A model generated the notes under the pieces. It saw nothing but the letters and a program-made list of their open reading frames with translations, made no database searches and was not told the DNA's origin. Shown here piece by piece: positions 1 to 9,626 of a stretch of 64,000 nucleotides of DNA; the first letter of the stretch is position 1; every line of letters starts with the position of its first letter. Made by a program: the position numbers and the translations under genes. Source of the DNA: Pedobacter psychrodurus (GTDB taxonomy: Bacteria; Bacteroidota; Bacteroidia; Sphingobacteriales; Sphingobacteriaceae); NCBI RefSeq assembly GCF_004331735.1, contig NZ_SJSO01000005.1, forward strand, positions 248,001 through 312,000, in the 5' to 3' direction.

Positions 1-1
1 C

Positions 2-1261
2 CCAAGTTTCGAAAACCTTTCTACCTTAACCGGAAAGTATGGCGATGAAGGCGATAAACTGATTTTTAAAATTTTAAATAGCGGCGAGTTTCTTAAAGAT
101 CCAAAAAAGAAGTCCTTCGATTTTGCGGAGGAAGATAATAGTAATAAACTGATTCCGTTAATCTCTGAAAAAGCATTACGTTACGATTTAACAGTGCCCT
201 TTGCGCGTTACGTAGTGATGCATCAGCACGAAATTACCTTGCCATTTAAACGTTTTCAGGTGCAGCCCGTTTGGCGTGCAGACCGTCCGCAGAAAGGCAG
301 ATACCGTGAGTTTTACCAGTGCGATGTGGATGTGGTGGGATCTGAAAGTTTATTGAATGAAGCTGAATTTATTTTAATCTACAATGAAGCTTTAAGCAAA
401 TTGGGCTTGAAAGATTTCAGTATAAAAATTAACAACAGAAAAATTTTATCGGGTATTGCCGAAATCATTGGTAAGCCAGATTTAATTATCGATATGACGG
501 TAGCCATCGATAAATTGGATAAAATCGGATTAGATGGAGTAAGTAAAGAACTTTTAGAACGAGGTTTTACCGAAGCGGATTTAGAAAAGCTTCGCCCGGT
601 GATTTTGCTTGAAGGTACCAATGAAGAAAAATTAACCAGCCTAAAGGATGTTCTGTCCCAATCAGAAACAGGTTTAAAAGGTGTTGCAGAAATTGAAGAG
701 GTTTTTGAATACGTGGAAAGTTTAAATTCTTATGGTTTGCCGTTAACGGCTAAATTAGAATTAGATATTACTTTAGCGCGAGGTTTAAACTACTATACCG
801 GCTGTATTTTCGAGGTTAAAACGAACGAAGTTGCCATGGGCAGTATTGGCGGCGGCGGTCGTTACGATGATTTAACAGGTATGTTCGGTTTGAAAGATTT
901 AACAGGCGTTGGTGTTTCTTTCGGTGCCGACCGTATTTACGATGTGTTGGAAGAATTAAATCTTTTTCCAGCGGCAGCAGAAGTTGGTACGAAAGTGTTA
1001 ATCAGTAATTTCGATGCAGAAGCTGAAAAATACGCTTTGCCGATTGTTCAGCAGTTTAGAAATGCAGGTATTTCAGCCGAACTGTACCCAAGTTCAGCCA
1101 AGCTGAAGAAACAAATGGCTTATGCTGATGCCAAGAAAATCCCCTATGTAATTTTAATTGGCGGTGATGAAATTGCAAGCGGCGAACTTACCCTAAAAGA
1201 TATGCAAAGCGGTGAACAGAAAAAACTTACTGTTTTAGGTATTCTGGAGTTGTTGAAATAA
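2..1261 (+). CDS. hisS: Histidyl-tRNA synthetase, 5'-truncated by the window edge
   Basis: Charges tRNA-His with histidine using ATP in the cytosol. The frame is open from base 2 with no start codon, so the N-terminus lies outside the window and about 419 codons remain. Visible hallmarks are LRYDLTVPFARYV and QVQPVWRADRPQKGRYREF (class II motif 2 region), then LARGLNYYTG (the HisA motif that binds histidine) and GGGGRYDDL (motif 3 region), followed by a C-terminal anticodon-binding domain with VLISNFD and YADAKKIPYVILIG. The GTG at 194 is internal and not a real start, because conserved HisRS sequence continues upstream of it. It converges with the methyltransferase gene across a long inverted repeat. 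Confidence 0.96.
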   Translation, partial: PSFENLSTLTGKYGDEGDKLIFKILNSGEFLKDPKKKSFDFAEEDNSNKLIPLISEKALRYDLTVPFARYVVMHQHEITLPFKRFQVQPVWRADRPQKGRYREFYQCDVDVVGSESLLNEAEFILIYNEALSKLGLKDFSIKINNRKILSGIAEIIGKPDLIIDMTVAIDKLDKIGLDGVSKELLERGFTEADLEKLRPVILLEGTNEEKLTSLKDVLSQSETGLKGVAEIEEVFEYVESLNSYGLPLTAKLELDITLARGLNYYTGCIFEVKTNEVAMGSIGGGGRYDDLTGMFGLKDLTGVGVSFGADRIYDVLEELNLFPAAAEVGTKVLISNFDAEAEKYALPIVQQFRNAGISAELYPSSAKLKKQMAYADAKKIPYVILIGGDEIASGELTLKDMQSGEQKKLTVLGILELLK

Positions 1262-1270
1262 CAATATTAA

Positions 1271-1372
1271 TTAACCACAGAGATCGCTGAGTTTTCACAG
1301 AGCGAGTAGAGACCAATTGCATATCGAACTCAGTGTCCTCTGTGCCTTATCTCTGTTCTCTCAGTGGTTAAA
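1271..1372. terminator. Long imperfect inverted repeat between convergent genes
   Basis: TTAACCACAGAGA at the left end pairs with TCTCAGTGGTTAA at the right end (one mismatch), with further CACAGAG / CTCTGTG matches inside. It fills the space between hisS (+) and the methyltransferase (-), so a two-way terminator is plausible. The CACAGAG-rich text resembles low-complexity intergenic repeats of this phylum. There is no clear T-run. Confidence 0.45.
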
Positions 1373-1373
1373 C

Positions 1374-2105
1374 CTACCGCCCAATTCGCAGTAAAACCGG
1401 GAAATGAACATCTTTCTCTGCATCATCCCCCCAGGCTTCTTTTAGCTCGGTAAACATATACTCCAGCGGATTGCGTTCATTTGCCTTTTTATAATGTTGC
1501 AAAGAAGACCAGGTATTTAAGTAGCCAATCAATTGGTTAAAATTCCATGTGGTTTTAATCTGAAAATGAGGGGCAATAATTTCTTCAAAAGGAAAGGGAA
1601 TGGTTTTATAACCTTCTTCAATGTAACGGCGTTCACTGTCCCAATATTTACCCAGAATATCTTCATAAAGTTTATGTACAGCCTTATCCACCTTTTTATC
1701 GATAAACATGATGCCATAACCAATCACCGCGAAAAGTCCATCAGGTTTTAGTGTTCTTTTTACCTCGGCATAAAATGCTTCGAAGTTAAACCAATGGATA
1801 GCCTGTGCTACGGTAATTAAATCGAAACTATCATTACCAACCGAGGTTTGTTCTGCAGGTTCAACTTTGTAGGTAATATTTGGTAATTGTAAAGCATTTT
1901 TTAATTGGTTTTCGCTGATATCTGTGGCATAAACAGCATTGAAATGCTGCGCCAATACACGCGCAACCTGACCATTCCCAGTAGCACAATCCCAGGCTGT
2001 TTCTTTGTTTTTTACTAGCGCAAACAGATAGTCGTATAATTCTTGTGGATAGGTTGGTCTGTATACGGCGTAATCGGCAGATTGGGTAGAAAAGTTATCT
2101 TTCAT
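1374..2105 (-). CDS. Class I SAM-dependent methyltransferase, substrate unknown
   Basis: A 243-residue soluble protein with a Rossmann methyltransferase core. The SAM-binding motif I is AWDCATGNGQVARVL near residues 37-51; an acidic strand end YATDIS and the post-motif DLITVAQAIHWF follow, and FALKPDG-like LKPDGLFAVIGYG marks motif III. The family includes proteins annotated as methyltransferase type 11, acting on small molecules, but nothing here fixes the substrate. It is monocistronic, with hisS converging on one side and a divergent transporter on the other. Start chosen at the ATG giving the usual N-terminal segment before motif I. Confidence 0.85.
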   Translation of the reverse strand: MKDNFSTQSADYAVYRPTYPQELYDYLFALVKNKETAWDCATGNGQVARVLAQHFNAVYATDISENQLKNALQLPNITYKVEPAEQTSVGNDSFDLITVAQAIHWFNFEAFYAEVKRTLKPDGLFAVIGYGIMFIDKKVDKAVHKLYEDILGKYWDSERRYIEEGYKTIPFPFEEIIAPHFQIKTTWNFNQLIGYLNTWSSLQHYKKANERNPLEYMFTELKEAWGDDAEKDVHFPVLLRIGR

Positions 2106-2224
2106 TTTAATTAATGATTGAAGGTTGAATGAGAGAAGGAGTGAATGGTATCAGGATGAAAACAGCTTCACTCTTTATTTATAAAATTATCATATTTTTG
2201 GGTAAGAACCGAATTGTTTAAGTT

Positions 2225-2305
2225 AAGTTTCGTTCAATAATTCACTCACTCAATAATTTAACAATTCAAACATTCAAAATTCTCTCATTCAATCAATAAT
2301 TTAGC
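2225..2305. repeat. Low-complexity ATTCA/CTCA-rich leader
   Basis: The 80 bases before the transporter gene are an irregular run of ATTCA, CACTCA, CAATAA and ATTCAA units. A similar run lies before the aminotransferase at about 52985-53050, and a weaker one near 22845-22890. The function is unknown. Confidence 0.5.
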
Positions 2306-2308
2306 AAC

Positions 2309-3616
2309 ATGGATAAAAGCGTTGATACTGTACGCCAGAAAGAAATTAAGGATGTAGAATACCGCTTGAAATCTATTTTTGGTGGTTCGGTTGGTAATCT
2401 TGTTGAGTGGTACGATTGGTATACTTACTCTGCTTTTGCGCTTTATTTTTCTCCTGCCTTTTTTCCAAATAGCAATCCAACTGCACAATTGTTAGATACA
2501 GCAGGAATTTTTGCTGTAGGGTTTTTAATGCGTCCTATTGGTGGCTGGCTGTTTGGTAGCATTGCCGATAAACTAGGGCGAAAACGTTCGATGACACTTT
2601 CTGTGCTCATTATGGCCATAGGGTCATTAATTATAGGATTAACGCCAGGTTATAAACAGATCGGAATTGCAGCCCCATTGTTGCTTATTTTTGCAAGATT
2701 GATCCAGGGCTTGAGTACTGGTGGCGAATACGGAACTTCTGCTACTTACCTCAGCGAAATGGCCACCAAAAAACACCGTGGATTTTATTCAAGCTTTCAG
2801 TATGTAACCTTAATCGGCGGACAGTTGTTGGCTTTGGGCATTCAATTAATCTTGCAAAACTGGTTGCTTACCCCTGCCGAACTGCACGAATGGGGCTGGC
2901 GGATTCCATTTTTTATCGGTGCTATACTTTCTTTCATTGCTTTGTATTTACGGAGACATATCGATGAAACCTCGGCGTTTAAAAGCAAAAACTCGGCAGA
3001 CAAAAAAGGCGGCATTGCGGTACTGATGAAATATCCAAAGGAAGTTTTTACTGTTGTAGGCTTAACTTTAGGAGGAACAATCGCCTTTTATACCTTTAGC
3101 ACTTATATGCAGAAGTTTCTCGTCAATACGGTACACCTCAGTAAAGAAACCTCTACAACTTTATCCTTCATCTCTTTATTGGTTTTTGCAACTATGCAGC
3201 CTTTGTTTGGATTATTATCTGATAAAATTGGGCGTAAACCTTTATTAATCGGGTTTGGTGTGCTGGGTACTTTATGTACCTATCCAATTTTAACTAGCTT
3301 GGCTGGCGAAACCAATACGACTATCATATTCTTGCTGATGATTGGCGCCCTGATCATTGTGAGCGGATATACAAGTATTAATGCCGTAGTTAAGGCAGAG
3401 CTGTTCCCCGCCGAAATCAGGGCTTTGGGCGTAGGCTTGCCTTATGCATTAACTGTTGCCATTTTTGGTGGAACTGCAGAATATTTTGCATTATGGTTTA
3501 AAAAAATCGGGCACGAAAATTATTTCTACTGGTATGTAACCGGATGCATTTTAATCTCATTGATTTTATATACTACTATGAAAGATACTAAACACCACTC
3601 GAAGATTGAGGATTAA
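2309..3616 (+). CDS. MHS-type MFS metabolite:H+ symporter
   Basis: A 435-residue inner-membrane transporter with the sequence pattern of 12 hydrophobic spans. GNLVEWYDWYTY (residues 30-41) is the signature of the metabolite:H+ symporter branch (KgtP, ShiA, ProP relatives). The MFS loop motif appears as FGSIADKLGRKRSM (82-95) and again as LFGLLSDKIGRKPLL in the second half. LIQGLSTGGEYG is also typical of the branch. A dicarboxylate such as 2-oxoglutarate is a reasonable guess for the substrate, but the sequence does not prove it. It stands alone, divergent from the methyltransferase, behind a low-complexity leader. Confidence 0.85.
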   Translation: MDKSVDTVRQKEIKDVEYRLKSIFGGSVGNLVEWYDWYTYSAFALYFSPAFFPNSNPTAQLLDTAGIFAVGFLMRPIGGWLFGSIADKLGRKRSMTLSVLIMAIGSLIIGLTPGYKQIGIAAPLLLIFARLIQGLSTGGEYGTSATYLSEMATKKHRGFYSSFQYVTLIGGQLLALGIQLILQNWLLTPAELHEWGWRIPFFIGAILSFIALYLRRHIDETSAFKSKNSADKKGGIAVLMKYPKEVFTVVGLTLGGTIAFYTFSTYMQKFLVNTVHLSKETSTTLSFISLLVFATMQPLFGLLSDKIGRKPLLIGFGVLGTLCTYPILTSLAGETNTTIIFLLMIGALIIVSGYTSINAVVKAELFPAEIRALGVGLPYALTVAIFGGTAEYFALWFKKIGHENYFYWYVTGCILISLILYTTMKDTKHHSKIED

Positions 3617-3643
3617 TTTTCTGGAGCTTGATACAATACGGAG

Positions 3644-3678
3644 CGTCATTCCCAACTTGATTGGGAATCTTAATGCAA
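3644..3678. repeat. CGTCATTCCCAACTTGATTGG-type palindromic repeat
   Basis: ATTCCCAA and TTGGGAAT form an 8-bp stem (3648-3668). The same unit with minor changes occurs inverted at about 18066-18100, including the trailing TAATGCAA. The rest of the 3617-3844 gap shows no gene. Confidence 0.7.
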
Positions 3679-3844
3679 TCAAAACAACCCTTTTTTGTAA
3701 TGAAATGTAGAGGTGTCAGTCTGCGCTTGTCGAAGACCTTTTTTAAAACACCACTAAATAGCCATCGTTGCAAAGGACGTCGATGAAAGAATTACAATCT
3801 CCGTGTTACTCAGTGCTTCCGTGGCAAAAGTCTTTGCAAAGACT

Positions 3845-4234
<390 letters not shown>

Positions 4235-4333
4235 TTAGAACTAAAGCATTCGTCCTTTTGTTTTAACAATTAGGAATTTATGCTTTCAATATTTGGTTAG
4301 TAAATTATCGACAAACAAAATACTCAATTTTTA

Positions 4334-4341
4334 TATATTTA
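4334..4341 (+). promoter_or_regulatory. -7 box TATATTTA close to the rarA start
   Basis: Matches the Bacteroidota -7 consensus TAnnTTTG at 7 of 8 positions and lies only 5 nt before the ATG at 4347, implying a very short or absent leader. No -33 TTG at the expected spacing was found. Confidence 0.4.
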
Positions 4342-4346
4342 CCATT

Positions 4347-5627
4347 ATGCAAAACCTGCCTCCTTTAGCCGAACGTATGCGCCCTCAAAATCTCGATGAA
4401 TATGTTGGTCAACAGCATTTAGTTGGAGAAGGAGCAGTGTTGCGCAAAGCGATCGAAAGCAGTCAGCTTCCCTCCATGATTTTTTGGGGACCTCCGGGCG
4501 TGGGCAAAACCACTTTGGCTTATATTATCTCACAGGCATTAGACCGTCCTTTTTTTAATTTGAGTGCCATTAACAGCGGAGTGAAAGATATCCGCGAGGT
4601 AATTGATCGGGCAGCACAGTTAAAAGATAGTTTTTTAGGGCTGCCCATTTTGTTTATTGATGAAATTCACCGTTTTAGCAAATCGCAGCAGGATAGTTTA
4701 TTAGGAGCTGTAGAGAGGGGCTTGGTTACCTTAATTGGTGCAACAACCGAAAATCCATCTTTCGAGGTTATTTCCGCTTTACTTTCACGCTGTCAGGTTT
4801 ACATTTTAAAATCGTTAACCGAAACAGAGCTGGCGGGTTTATTACAAACGGCCATTAAAAAAGATAGTATTCTTTCAGAGAAGAGCATTTCCATAAAAGA
4901 GCATGAGGCTTTAATCCGTTTATCTGGTGGTGATGCACGGAAATTGTTAAATGTGCTCGAAATTGCCATTAATGGTATCGGCGGAAATAAAATCATACTC
5001 ACCAACGAAAACGTATTGGCGCATGCACAACAAAACCTTGCCCTGTATGATAAAGCAGGTGAGCAGCATTACGATATTATTTCGGCTTTTATTAAATCAA
5101 TCCGTGGCAGCGACCCCAATGCAGCCGTTTATTGGTTAGCGCGGATGATAGAAGGGGGTGAAGACCCATTATTTATAGCCCGTAGGTTGCTGACCTTGTC
5201 TTCGGAAGATATTGGCAATGCCAATCCTAATGCCTTGCTTTTGGCTAATAACTGTTTTACTGCAGTAAATGTAATCGGTTATCCAGAGGCGAGGATTATC
5301 TTATCGCAGTGTGTAACCTATCTGGCCAGCTCGCCTAAAAGTAATGCATCCTACGAAGCGATTAATAAAGCGCAAGCCTTGGTTAAGCAAACAGGTAATT
5401 TACCCGTGCCATTGCACATTCGCAATGCACCAACCAAACTGATGAAAAATATCGGTTATGGAAAAGATTACCAATACTCGCACGGATATGAAGGAAATTT
5501 TTCGCCACAAGAATATTTTCCAGATGAATTGAGCGGCACTAAACTCTACGATCCAGGTAAAAACCAGGCCGAAGAGAAGTTGCGCGAAAAACTTAGGCAA
5601 AACTGGAAGGACAAATACAAATATTAA
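4347..5627 (+). CDS. rarA: Replication-associated recombination protein A (MgsA/RarA ATPase)
   Basis: A clamp-loader-like AAA+ ATPase acting at stalled replication forks. The 426-residue product has Walker [10 protein letters not shown] (48-56), Walker [11 protein letters not shown] (about 100-109), sensor-type [11 protein letters not shown], and the C-terminal RarA tetramerisation region with [16 protein letters not shown] and [19 protein letters not shown]. The ATG at 4347 is preferred over an upstream TTG at 4293 because it gives the family N-terminus [18 protein letters not shown] and has a -7 box just upstream. It is followed by an unrelated permease gene about 70 nt away. Confidence 0.96.
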   Translation: MQNLPPLAERMRPQNLDEYVGQQHLVGEGAVLRKAIESSQLPSMIFWGPPGVGKTTLAYIISQALDRPFFNLSAINSGVKDIREVIDRAAQLKDSFLGLPILFIDEIHRFSKSQQDSLLGAVERGLVTLIGATTENPSFEVISALLSRCQVYILKSLTETELAGLLQTAIKKDSILSEKSISIKEHEALIRLSGGDARKLLNVLEIAINGIGGNKIILTNENVLAHAQQNLALYDKAGEQHYDIISAFIKSIRGSDPNAAVYWLARMIEGGEDPLFIARRLLTLSSEDIGNANPNALLLANNCFTAVNVIGYPEARIILSQCVTYLASSPKSNASYEAINKAQALVKQTGNLPVPLHIRNAPTKLMKNIGYGKDYQYSHGYEGNFSPQEYFPDELSGTKLYDPGKNQAEEKLREKLRQNWKDKYKY

Positions 5628-5697
5628 TGTAACATTTTCTCTTAAACGTATACTAATAGATAAAACCATTAATGATTAACTAATACCTAAACTATAT

Positions 5698-7170
5698 ATG
5701 CTGAGTACTTTTTTAAGTCATCAAAGAAAATCTTTTTGGCGTTCGCGAAATAAGGGCGGAAGTATTGCTACACAAATCATCATTGGTTTTTTTATGCTTT
5801 ATTTTCTTGTTGTTGCAGTGGGGATTGGCTTTGGTATGACAATTTTCCTCCCAAAGATTTTTCCCAATCAAAATGTGATGACAAGCTTTAACGGAATAAT
5901 TTTATATTATTTCGCATTCGATTTCTTAATGCGGTTACAGCTTCAGGATATTCCAACGCTGAGTATCATACCCTACCTGCACCTTAAAATACCAAAGCGT
6001 AAAATCATTAATTTTTTAAATGCAAAGGCACTGTTTTCTGCATTTAATATATGGCCGTTTTTCTTGTTTTTCCCATTCATATTTATCGAAATATGGAGTG
6101 TAGATGGTGCACTGGTTGCGTTGATGTATATTATCGCTATCCTTTCGATTATGGTGTTTAACAACTATTTCGTTTTGTACCTTAAGCGGAAATCGATTAC
6201 CAATGTATTGTTTACATTAGTCGGTTTAGCTATCGTTGGTATATTTGCCGCCTTAGAATATTATAAGGTGATTTCTATAATGGTCGCATCTAACTATGTT
6301 TTTAGCGAGATGGCCGATAAGCCTTATTTAGGGCTTGTCTTTCCAGTTATAGCATCCGTAATTTTTATCCTCAATTCCAATTACCTGCGTAGAAACCTTT
6401 ATGTAGAAGAATTAGGTTCGAAACAGGAGAAGAAAGTAAGTACTGATTATGCATTCTTAAACAGGTTTGGAAAAGCCGGGGAGTTGGCCGCGCTAGAACT
6501 TAAATTAATTTTAAGGCACAAACGGCCGCGATACTCGGTATTTATGGGTCTATTCTTCTTATTATATGGATATCTCTTTTATAAAGCCCCATTTATTGCA
6601 GCAGATTCTTTTAGCAAGATGATTTTTGCTGCTATTTTTATGACGGGTTTTTCAGTGCTCAGTTATGGCCAGTTTATGTTTGCGTGGCAAAGCTCACATT
6701 TTGATGGTTTACTCATCAATAAAATCGATTTTAAAGACTACATCAAAGGCAAGTTTTTGCTCTTTACTATAATGTGTACCATAACAACTATCCTGGCCAG
6801 TTTTTATGGCTTTTTAAGTCCAAAACTTTTATTGTTACACTTAGCGGCTTACCTGTATAACATTGGCTTCTGTACAGTTCTGGTTTTGTATTTAGCCACT
6901 TTTAATTACAAACGGATTGACATTACAAGGAGTGCTAGTTTTAATTTTCAAGGGATGGGAGCCACCCAATGGATCTTAATGATTCCTTTTATACTAATAC
7001 CCTACCTTATTTATTTGCCTTTTGGGTATTTGAACAGGCCTTATTTGGGCTTAATGACAATTGCTTTCTTTGGCCTTATTATGTTATTCATGCGTGGCTA
7101 TTGGGTAAACTACATTGCAAAAAGATTAGAATTACAACGTTATAAAATAGCCGAAGGCTTTAGAGAATAA
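5698..7170 (+). CDS. DUF5687 family ABC permease-like membrane protein
   Basis: A 490-residue polytopic membrane protein with about ten or more hydrophobic spans, beginning MLSTFLSHQRKSFWRSRNKG. The first span follows at about residues 24-48. It matches the DUF5687 family of Bacteroidota, which is usually encoded beside an ABC ATPase. That arrangement is seen here: the ATPase gene starts 2 nt after this stop. I infer that the two form an exporter-like ABC transporter of unknown cargo. Confidence 0.85.
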   Translation: MLSTFLSHQRKSFWRSRNKGGSIATQIIIGFFMLYFLVVAVGIGFGMTIFLPKIFPNQNVMTSFNGIILYYFAFDFLMRLQLQDIPTLSIIPYLHLKIPKRKIINFLNAKALFSAFNIWPFFLFFPFIFIEIWSVDGALVALMYIIAILSIMVFNNYFVLYLKRKSITNVLFTLVGLAIVGIFAALEYYKVISIMVASNYVFSEMADKPYLGLVFPVIASVIFILNSNYLRRNLYVEELGSKQEKKVSTDYAFLNRFGKAGELAALELKLILRHKRPRYSVFMGLFFLLYGYLFYKAPFIAADSFSKMIFAAIFMTGFSVLSYGQFMFAWQSSHFDGLLINKIDFKDYIKGKFLLFTIMCTITTILASFYGFLSPKLLLLHLAAYLYNIGFCTVLVLYLATFNYKRIDITRSASFNFQGMGATQWILMIPFILIPYLIYLPFGYLNRPYLGLMTIAFFGLIMLFMRGYWVNYIAKRLELQRYKIAEGFRE

Positions 7171-7172
7171 TT

Positions 7173-7865
7173 ATGATTTTAGAAGTTAAGAATTTACAAA
7201 AAGTTTATGGCGATAAAACCGTTGTAAACATCGAAGATTTGCAAATTGCCGCAGGCGAAACCGTTGGATTGGTAGGAAATAACGGCGCTGGTAAAACCAC
7301 TTTTTTCCGAATGCTTTTAGATTTAATCCGGCCTACCAATGGTGAGGTTTTATCAAAAGGTGAAAACGTCATGCAAAACGATAACTGGAAGAATTACACC
7401 GCATCGTTTTTAGACGAAGGTTTTCTGATCGATTACCTAACTCCTGAGGAATATTTTATTTTCATTGGCAGCTTGCACGATTTAAGTGTGGCCGATGTTT
7501 CTGCCTACCTAAACCAATACGGTGAGTTTTTTAATGGAGAAATATTAAACAGTGGAAAATACATCCGCGATTTTAGTAAAGGAAATCAGAATAAAGTAGG
7601 AATTGCAGCTGCCCTGATGCAGAAGCCAGAAATTTTAATTTTGGATGAACCTTTTGCCAACCTCGATCCAACTACACAGATCCGTTTAAAAAAACTGTTA
7701 AAAGAGCAAACAGGCAACATGACTACCTTTATTTCCAGTCATGATTTAAATCATGTTACCGACGTTTGTAACCGGATTATTTTGGTTGAAAAAGGACAAG
7801 TAATTAAGGATTTTAAAACAGATGAAAATACATTAAAAGAATTAGAGAGTTATTTCTCTGCTTAG
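7173..7865 (+). CDS. ABC transporter ATP-binding protein, partner of the DUF5687 permease
   Basis: A 230-residue ABC ATPase with Walker A GNNGAGKTT (35-43), a signature in the variant form FSKGNQNKV (about 134-142) and Walker B ILILDEPFANLD (154-165), with the switch His in SSHDLNH. The serine of the usual LSGGQ signature is preserved, but the segment is SKGN rather than SGGQ, as in many transporters of this branch. It forms a two-gene operon with the preceding permease and ends at a strong terminator. The substrate is unknown. Confidence 0.93.
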   Translation: MILEVKNLQKVYGDKTVVNIEDLQIAAGETVGLVGNNGAGKTTFFRMLLDLIRPTNGEVLSKGENVMQNDNWKNYTASFLDEGFLIDYLTPEEYFIFIGSLHDLSVADVSAYLNQYGEFFNGEILNSGKYIRDFSKGNQNKVGIAAALMQKPEILILDEPFANLDPTTQIRLKKLLKEQTGNMTTFISSHDLNHVTDVCNRIILVEKGQVIKDFKTDENTLKELESYFSA

Positions 7866-7894
7866 TTCTTGTACTAAGAATGATACATTATCGA

Positions 7895-7925
7895 AGAGTC
7901 TCCATTAACCGGGACTCTTTTTTTG
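7895..7925 (+). terminator. Intrinsic terminator after the DUF5687/ABC operon
   Basis: AGAGTC and GACTCT form a 6-bp stem, followed directly by a run of about eight T. Confidence 0.8.
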
Positions 7926-8040
7926 TGTGTATAGTTCTTGTTTGTAGTGAAATTTGGTCAAAATAGACAGAAAGTGCAGTTAGGTTACTTTTTGGCATTG
8001 TGTTTGAATATAACGAGTAGAATTATAAATCTAGATTATT

Positions 8041-8718
8041 ATGAGTATTTCAAAAGTAAGAATAGCGACATTAAGTATAGGGTTAGCGGTTGGTTCAATG
8101 GCATTCCAAAGTTGTGATAGTTTAACTAAAACACAAAAAGGAGCTGGTATTGGTGCTGCAGCTGGTGGTGTTATTGGTGCATTGATCGGTAAAAAAGCCG
8201 GTAATACAGCAGTAGGCGCCTTAATTGGTGGTGCTATTGGCGGTACAGCAGGAGCTTTTATCGGCCGTAGAATGGACAGACAGGCAGCTGAAATCCAGAA
8301 AGCTATTCCTAATGCAGAAGTTATTCGTGAAGGTGAAGGGATTATTGTAAAATTCGACAGCGGTATTTTATTCGATTTCGATAAAACGGCTTTGAAAGAT
8401 GCGGCTAAAACGAACATCCAGAGTTTAGCTTCTTCATTGAATCAATATCCTGATACTGATATCAAAATTATCGGTCATACCGATAGCCGCGGTACCGAAC
8501 AATATAACATGGGCCTATCAGAAAGAAGAGCAGCAGCAGTTAAAGCTTATGCCGTTTCGCAAGGTGTGCCATCAACTAGGTTAGTTACTATTGGTAAAGG
8601 TTTTGCTGAGCCAATTGCAGATAATGAAACTGATGCAGGCCGTACAGCTAACCGTCGCGTAGAGATTGTAATCGTTGCTAACGATGCATTAAAAGCGAGC
8701 GCACAAAAACAAGGATAA
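8041..8718 (+). CDS. OmpA-family lipoprotein with glycine-zipper segment
   Basis: A 225-residue outer-membrane lipoprotein. It has an N-terminal signal peptide ending FQSC (acylated Cys at residue 25). A Gly-zipper stretch (about 35-80, repeats of GIGAAAGG, GALIGK, GGAIGG and GAFIG) comes next, then a C-terminal OmpA-like peptidoglycan-binding domain (about 105-220) with ILFDFDKTAL, IIGHTDSRG and GRTANRRVEI. The layout resembles YiaD/Pal relatives that tether the outer membrane to peptidoglycan. The gene stands alone with a strong terminator. Confidence 0.93.
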   Translation: MSISKVRIATLSIGLAVGSMAFQSCDSLTKTQKGAGIGAAAGGVIGALIGKKAGNTAVGALIGGAIGGTAGAFIGRRMDRQAAEIQKAIPNAEVIREGEGIIVKFDSGILFDFDKTALKDAAKTNIQSLASSLNQYPDTDIKIIGHTDSRGTEQYNMGLSERRAAAVKAYAVSQGVPSTRLVTIGKGFAEPIADNETDAGRTANRRVEIVIVANDALKASAQKQG

Positions 8719-8758
8719 TATCGCAATTTCCCTCTACCTATGAGGTCATTATAAATGC

Positions 8759-8790
8759 AACCCCGGTGTACATCCACTGGGGTTTTTTGT
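8759..8790 (+). terminator. Intrinsic terminator after the OmpA-family gene
   Basis: A 10-bp stem AACCCCGGTG / CACTGGGGTT with one G-T wobble, followed by TTTTTT. Confidence 0.85.
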
Positions 8791-8807
8791 TTTCATTTGG
8801 GAGTACA

Positions 8808-9163
8808 GTCAGATGTTACCATCTGACACGTGATAATAAATTAATATAGTTTTTGAAAAGCAGGTTCCTGCGCTTATCGGTTCCGAAAGCCCTGCTATCC
8901 ACTTCAAGCCTCCACTGCGTTACGGGCTTTCCGTTTCTATCAGGTTTATTTAACTTCGGTTTGGTGTTATTAATACCTGCAACCTCAAATAGCTGCACCG
9001 GCAGAATTACCTAAATGGGATCCGATAGCTATCGGATGAAGCGGTCCCGATGTAAAATCGGGATAAGCAAAAAGCCCGACTAACTTAAATAGAAGTAAAT
9101 GGCCTTGCTTTCCAAAGAAAGAATCTTATATTTTATGAAATCTGTCAGATGGTAACATCTGAC
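8808..9163. repeat. Non-coding island bounded by 20-bp inverted repeats
   Basis: The left edge GTCAGATGTTACCATCTGAC (8808-8827) and right edge GTCAGATGGTAACATCTGAC (9144-9163) are exact reverse complements, and each is itself an 8-bp-stem hairpin with a 4-nt loop. Between them lie a member of the dispersed structured repeat (8851-8950), the 18-bp palindrome ATCCGATAGCTATCGGAT (9020-9037) and a TCCCGAT/ATCGGGA hairpin. No credible gene is present. It is MITE-like in outline, with no transposase nearby. Confidence 0.6.
8851..8950. repeat. Dispersed structured repeat, copy 1
   Basis: Begins GAAAAGCAGGTTCCTG, continues ATCGGTTCCGAAAG, CCCTGCTATCCACTT, and ends TTTCTATCAGGTTTA. The order and text parallel the copy at 56758-56907 (GGAAAGCAGGTTTCTG, ATCGGTGACGAAAG, TCCTGCCATCCACTT). 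A 60-codon open frame across it (8816-8998, -) is a by-product of the repeat. Confidence 0.6.
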
Positions 9164-9176
9164 AGCACGATAGAAT

Positions 9177-9521
9177 TTACGAATAAATATCTTCAAAATA
9201 ACTCACCACGAGCGATTTCATCAGCATTTCCTGCTCGAGCATGGTATAAGGTGGAATGGCTTTGATTAATTTCCAATGTGGCCAGCCATCCTGATCTAAT
9301 CCCTCGAGTTCATAGAAGCCCATTTCGCTCAATAAACGGCAGGTAGCAATGTGCATCAGTTCCTCTTTTTGGCGTTTGCTGTATTTTTTTGGCCCTTTGC
9401 CCAGTTCCTGAACGCCGATTAAAAAAAGCATTACTTTTAAATCAGGAAAATCCGAATCAAATTCCTTTGAAATCTTTTCCTGTAAAACTTTCCACTTGGC
9501 ATTAATCTCCGACGGCTTCAT
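9177..9521 (-). CDS. Conserved hypothetical protein, 114 residues
   Basis: Not recognised as a characterised family. The product is soluble, mildly charged, and begins MKPSEINAKWKVLQ; it carries LKVMLFLIGVQELGKG, KYSKRQKEELMHIATCRLLSEMGFYE and a Trp-rich DQDGWPHWKLI segment. The pattern looks like a helical Bacteroidota protein of unknown role. The ATG at 9521 is preferred to a TTG at 9530 because a perfect -7 box (TATCTTTG) lies 6 nt upstream of it. It is monocistronic. Confidence 0.75.
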   Translation of the reverse strand: MKPSEINAKWKVLQEKISKEFDSDFPDLKVMLFLIGVQELGKGPKKYSKRQKEELMHIATCRLLSEMGFYELEGLDQDGWPHWKLIKAIPPYTMLEQEMLMKSLVVSYFEDIYS

Positions 9522-9527
9522 ATTTGG

Positions 9528-9535
9528 CAAAGATA
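9528..9535 (-). promoter_or_regulatory. Perfect -7 box TATCTTTG before the 114-residue gene
   Basis: Exact match to TAnnTTTG on the minus strand, 6 nt from the ATG at 9521. A -33 element is not evident. Confidence 0.5.
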
Positions 9536-9612
9536 AGGTAAAAAGGTGTAAGGCCTAAGTAAAAGCTTTGCAGTTTTAACATTAAAGCTTGAATCGTAAT
9601 TGTATTTTTAGC

Positions 9613-9620
9613 TACATTTA
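9613..9620 (+). promoter_or_regulatory. -7 box TACATTTA before the oxidoreductase gene
   Basis: Seven of eight positions of TAnnTTTG, 6 nt from the ATG at 9627; a near-leaderless arrangement. Confidence 0.35.
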
Positions 9621-9626
9621 TAACCT

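Noticed and set aside
8816-8998. 60-codon open frame on the minus strand
   Set aside because: It lies across a dispersed repeat and a palindromic edge; no protein-like pattern and no start signal.
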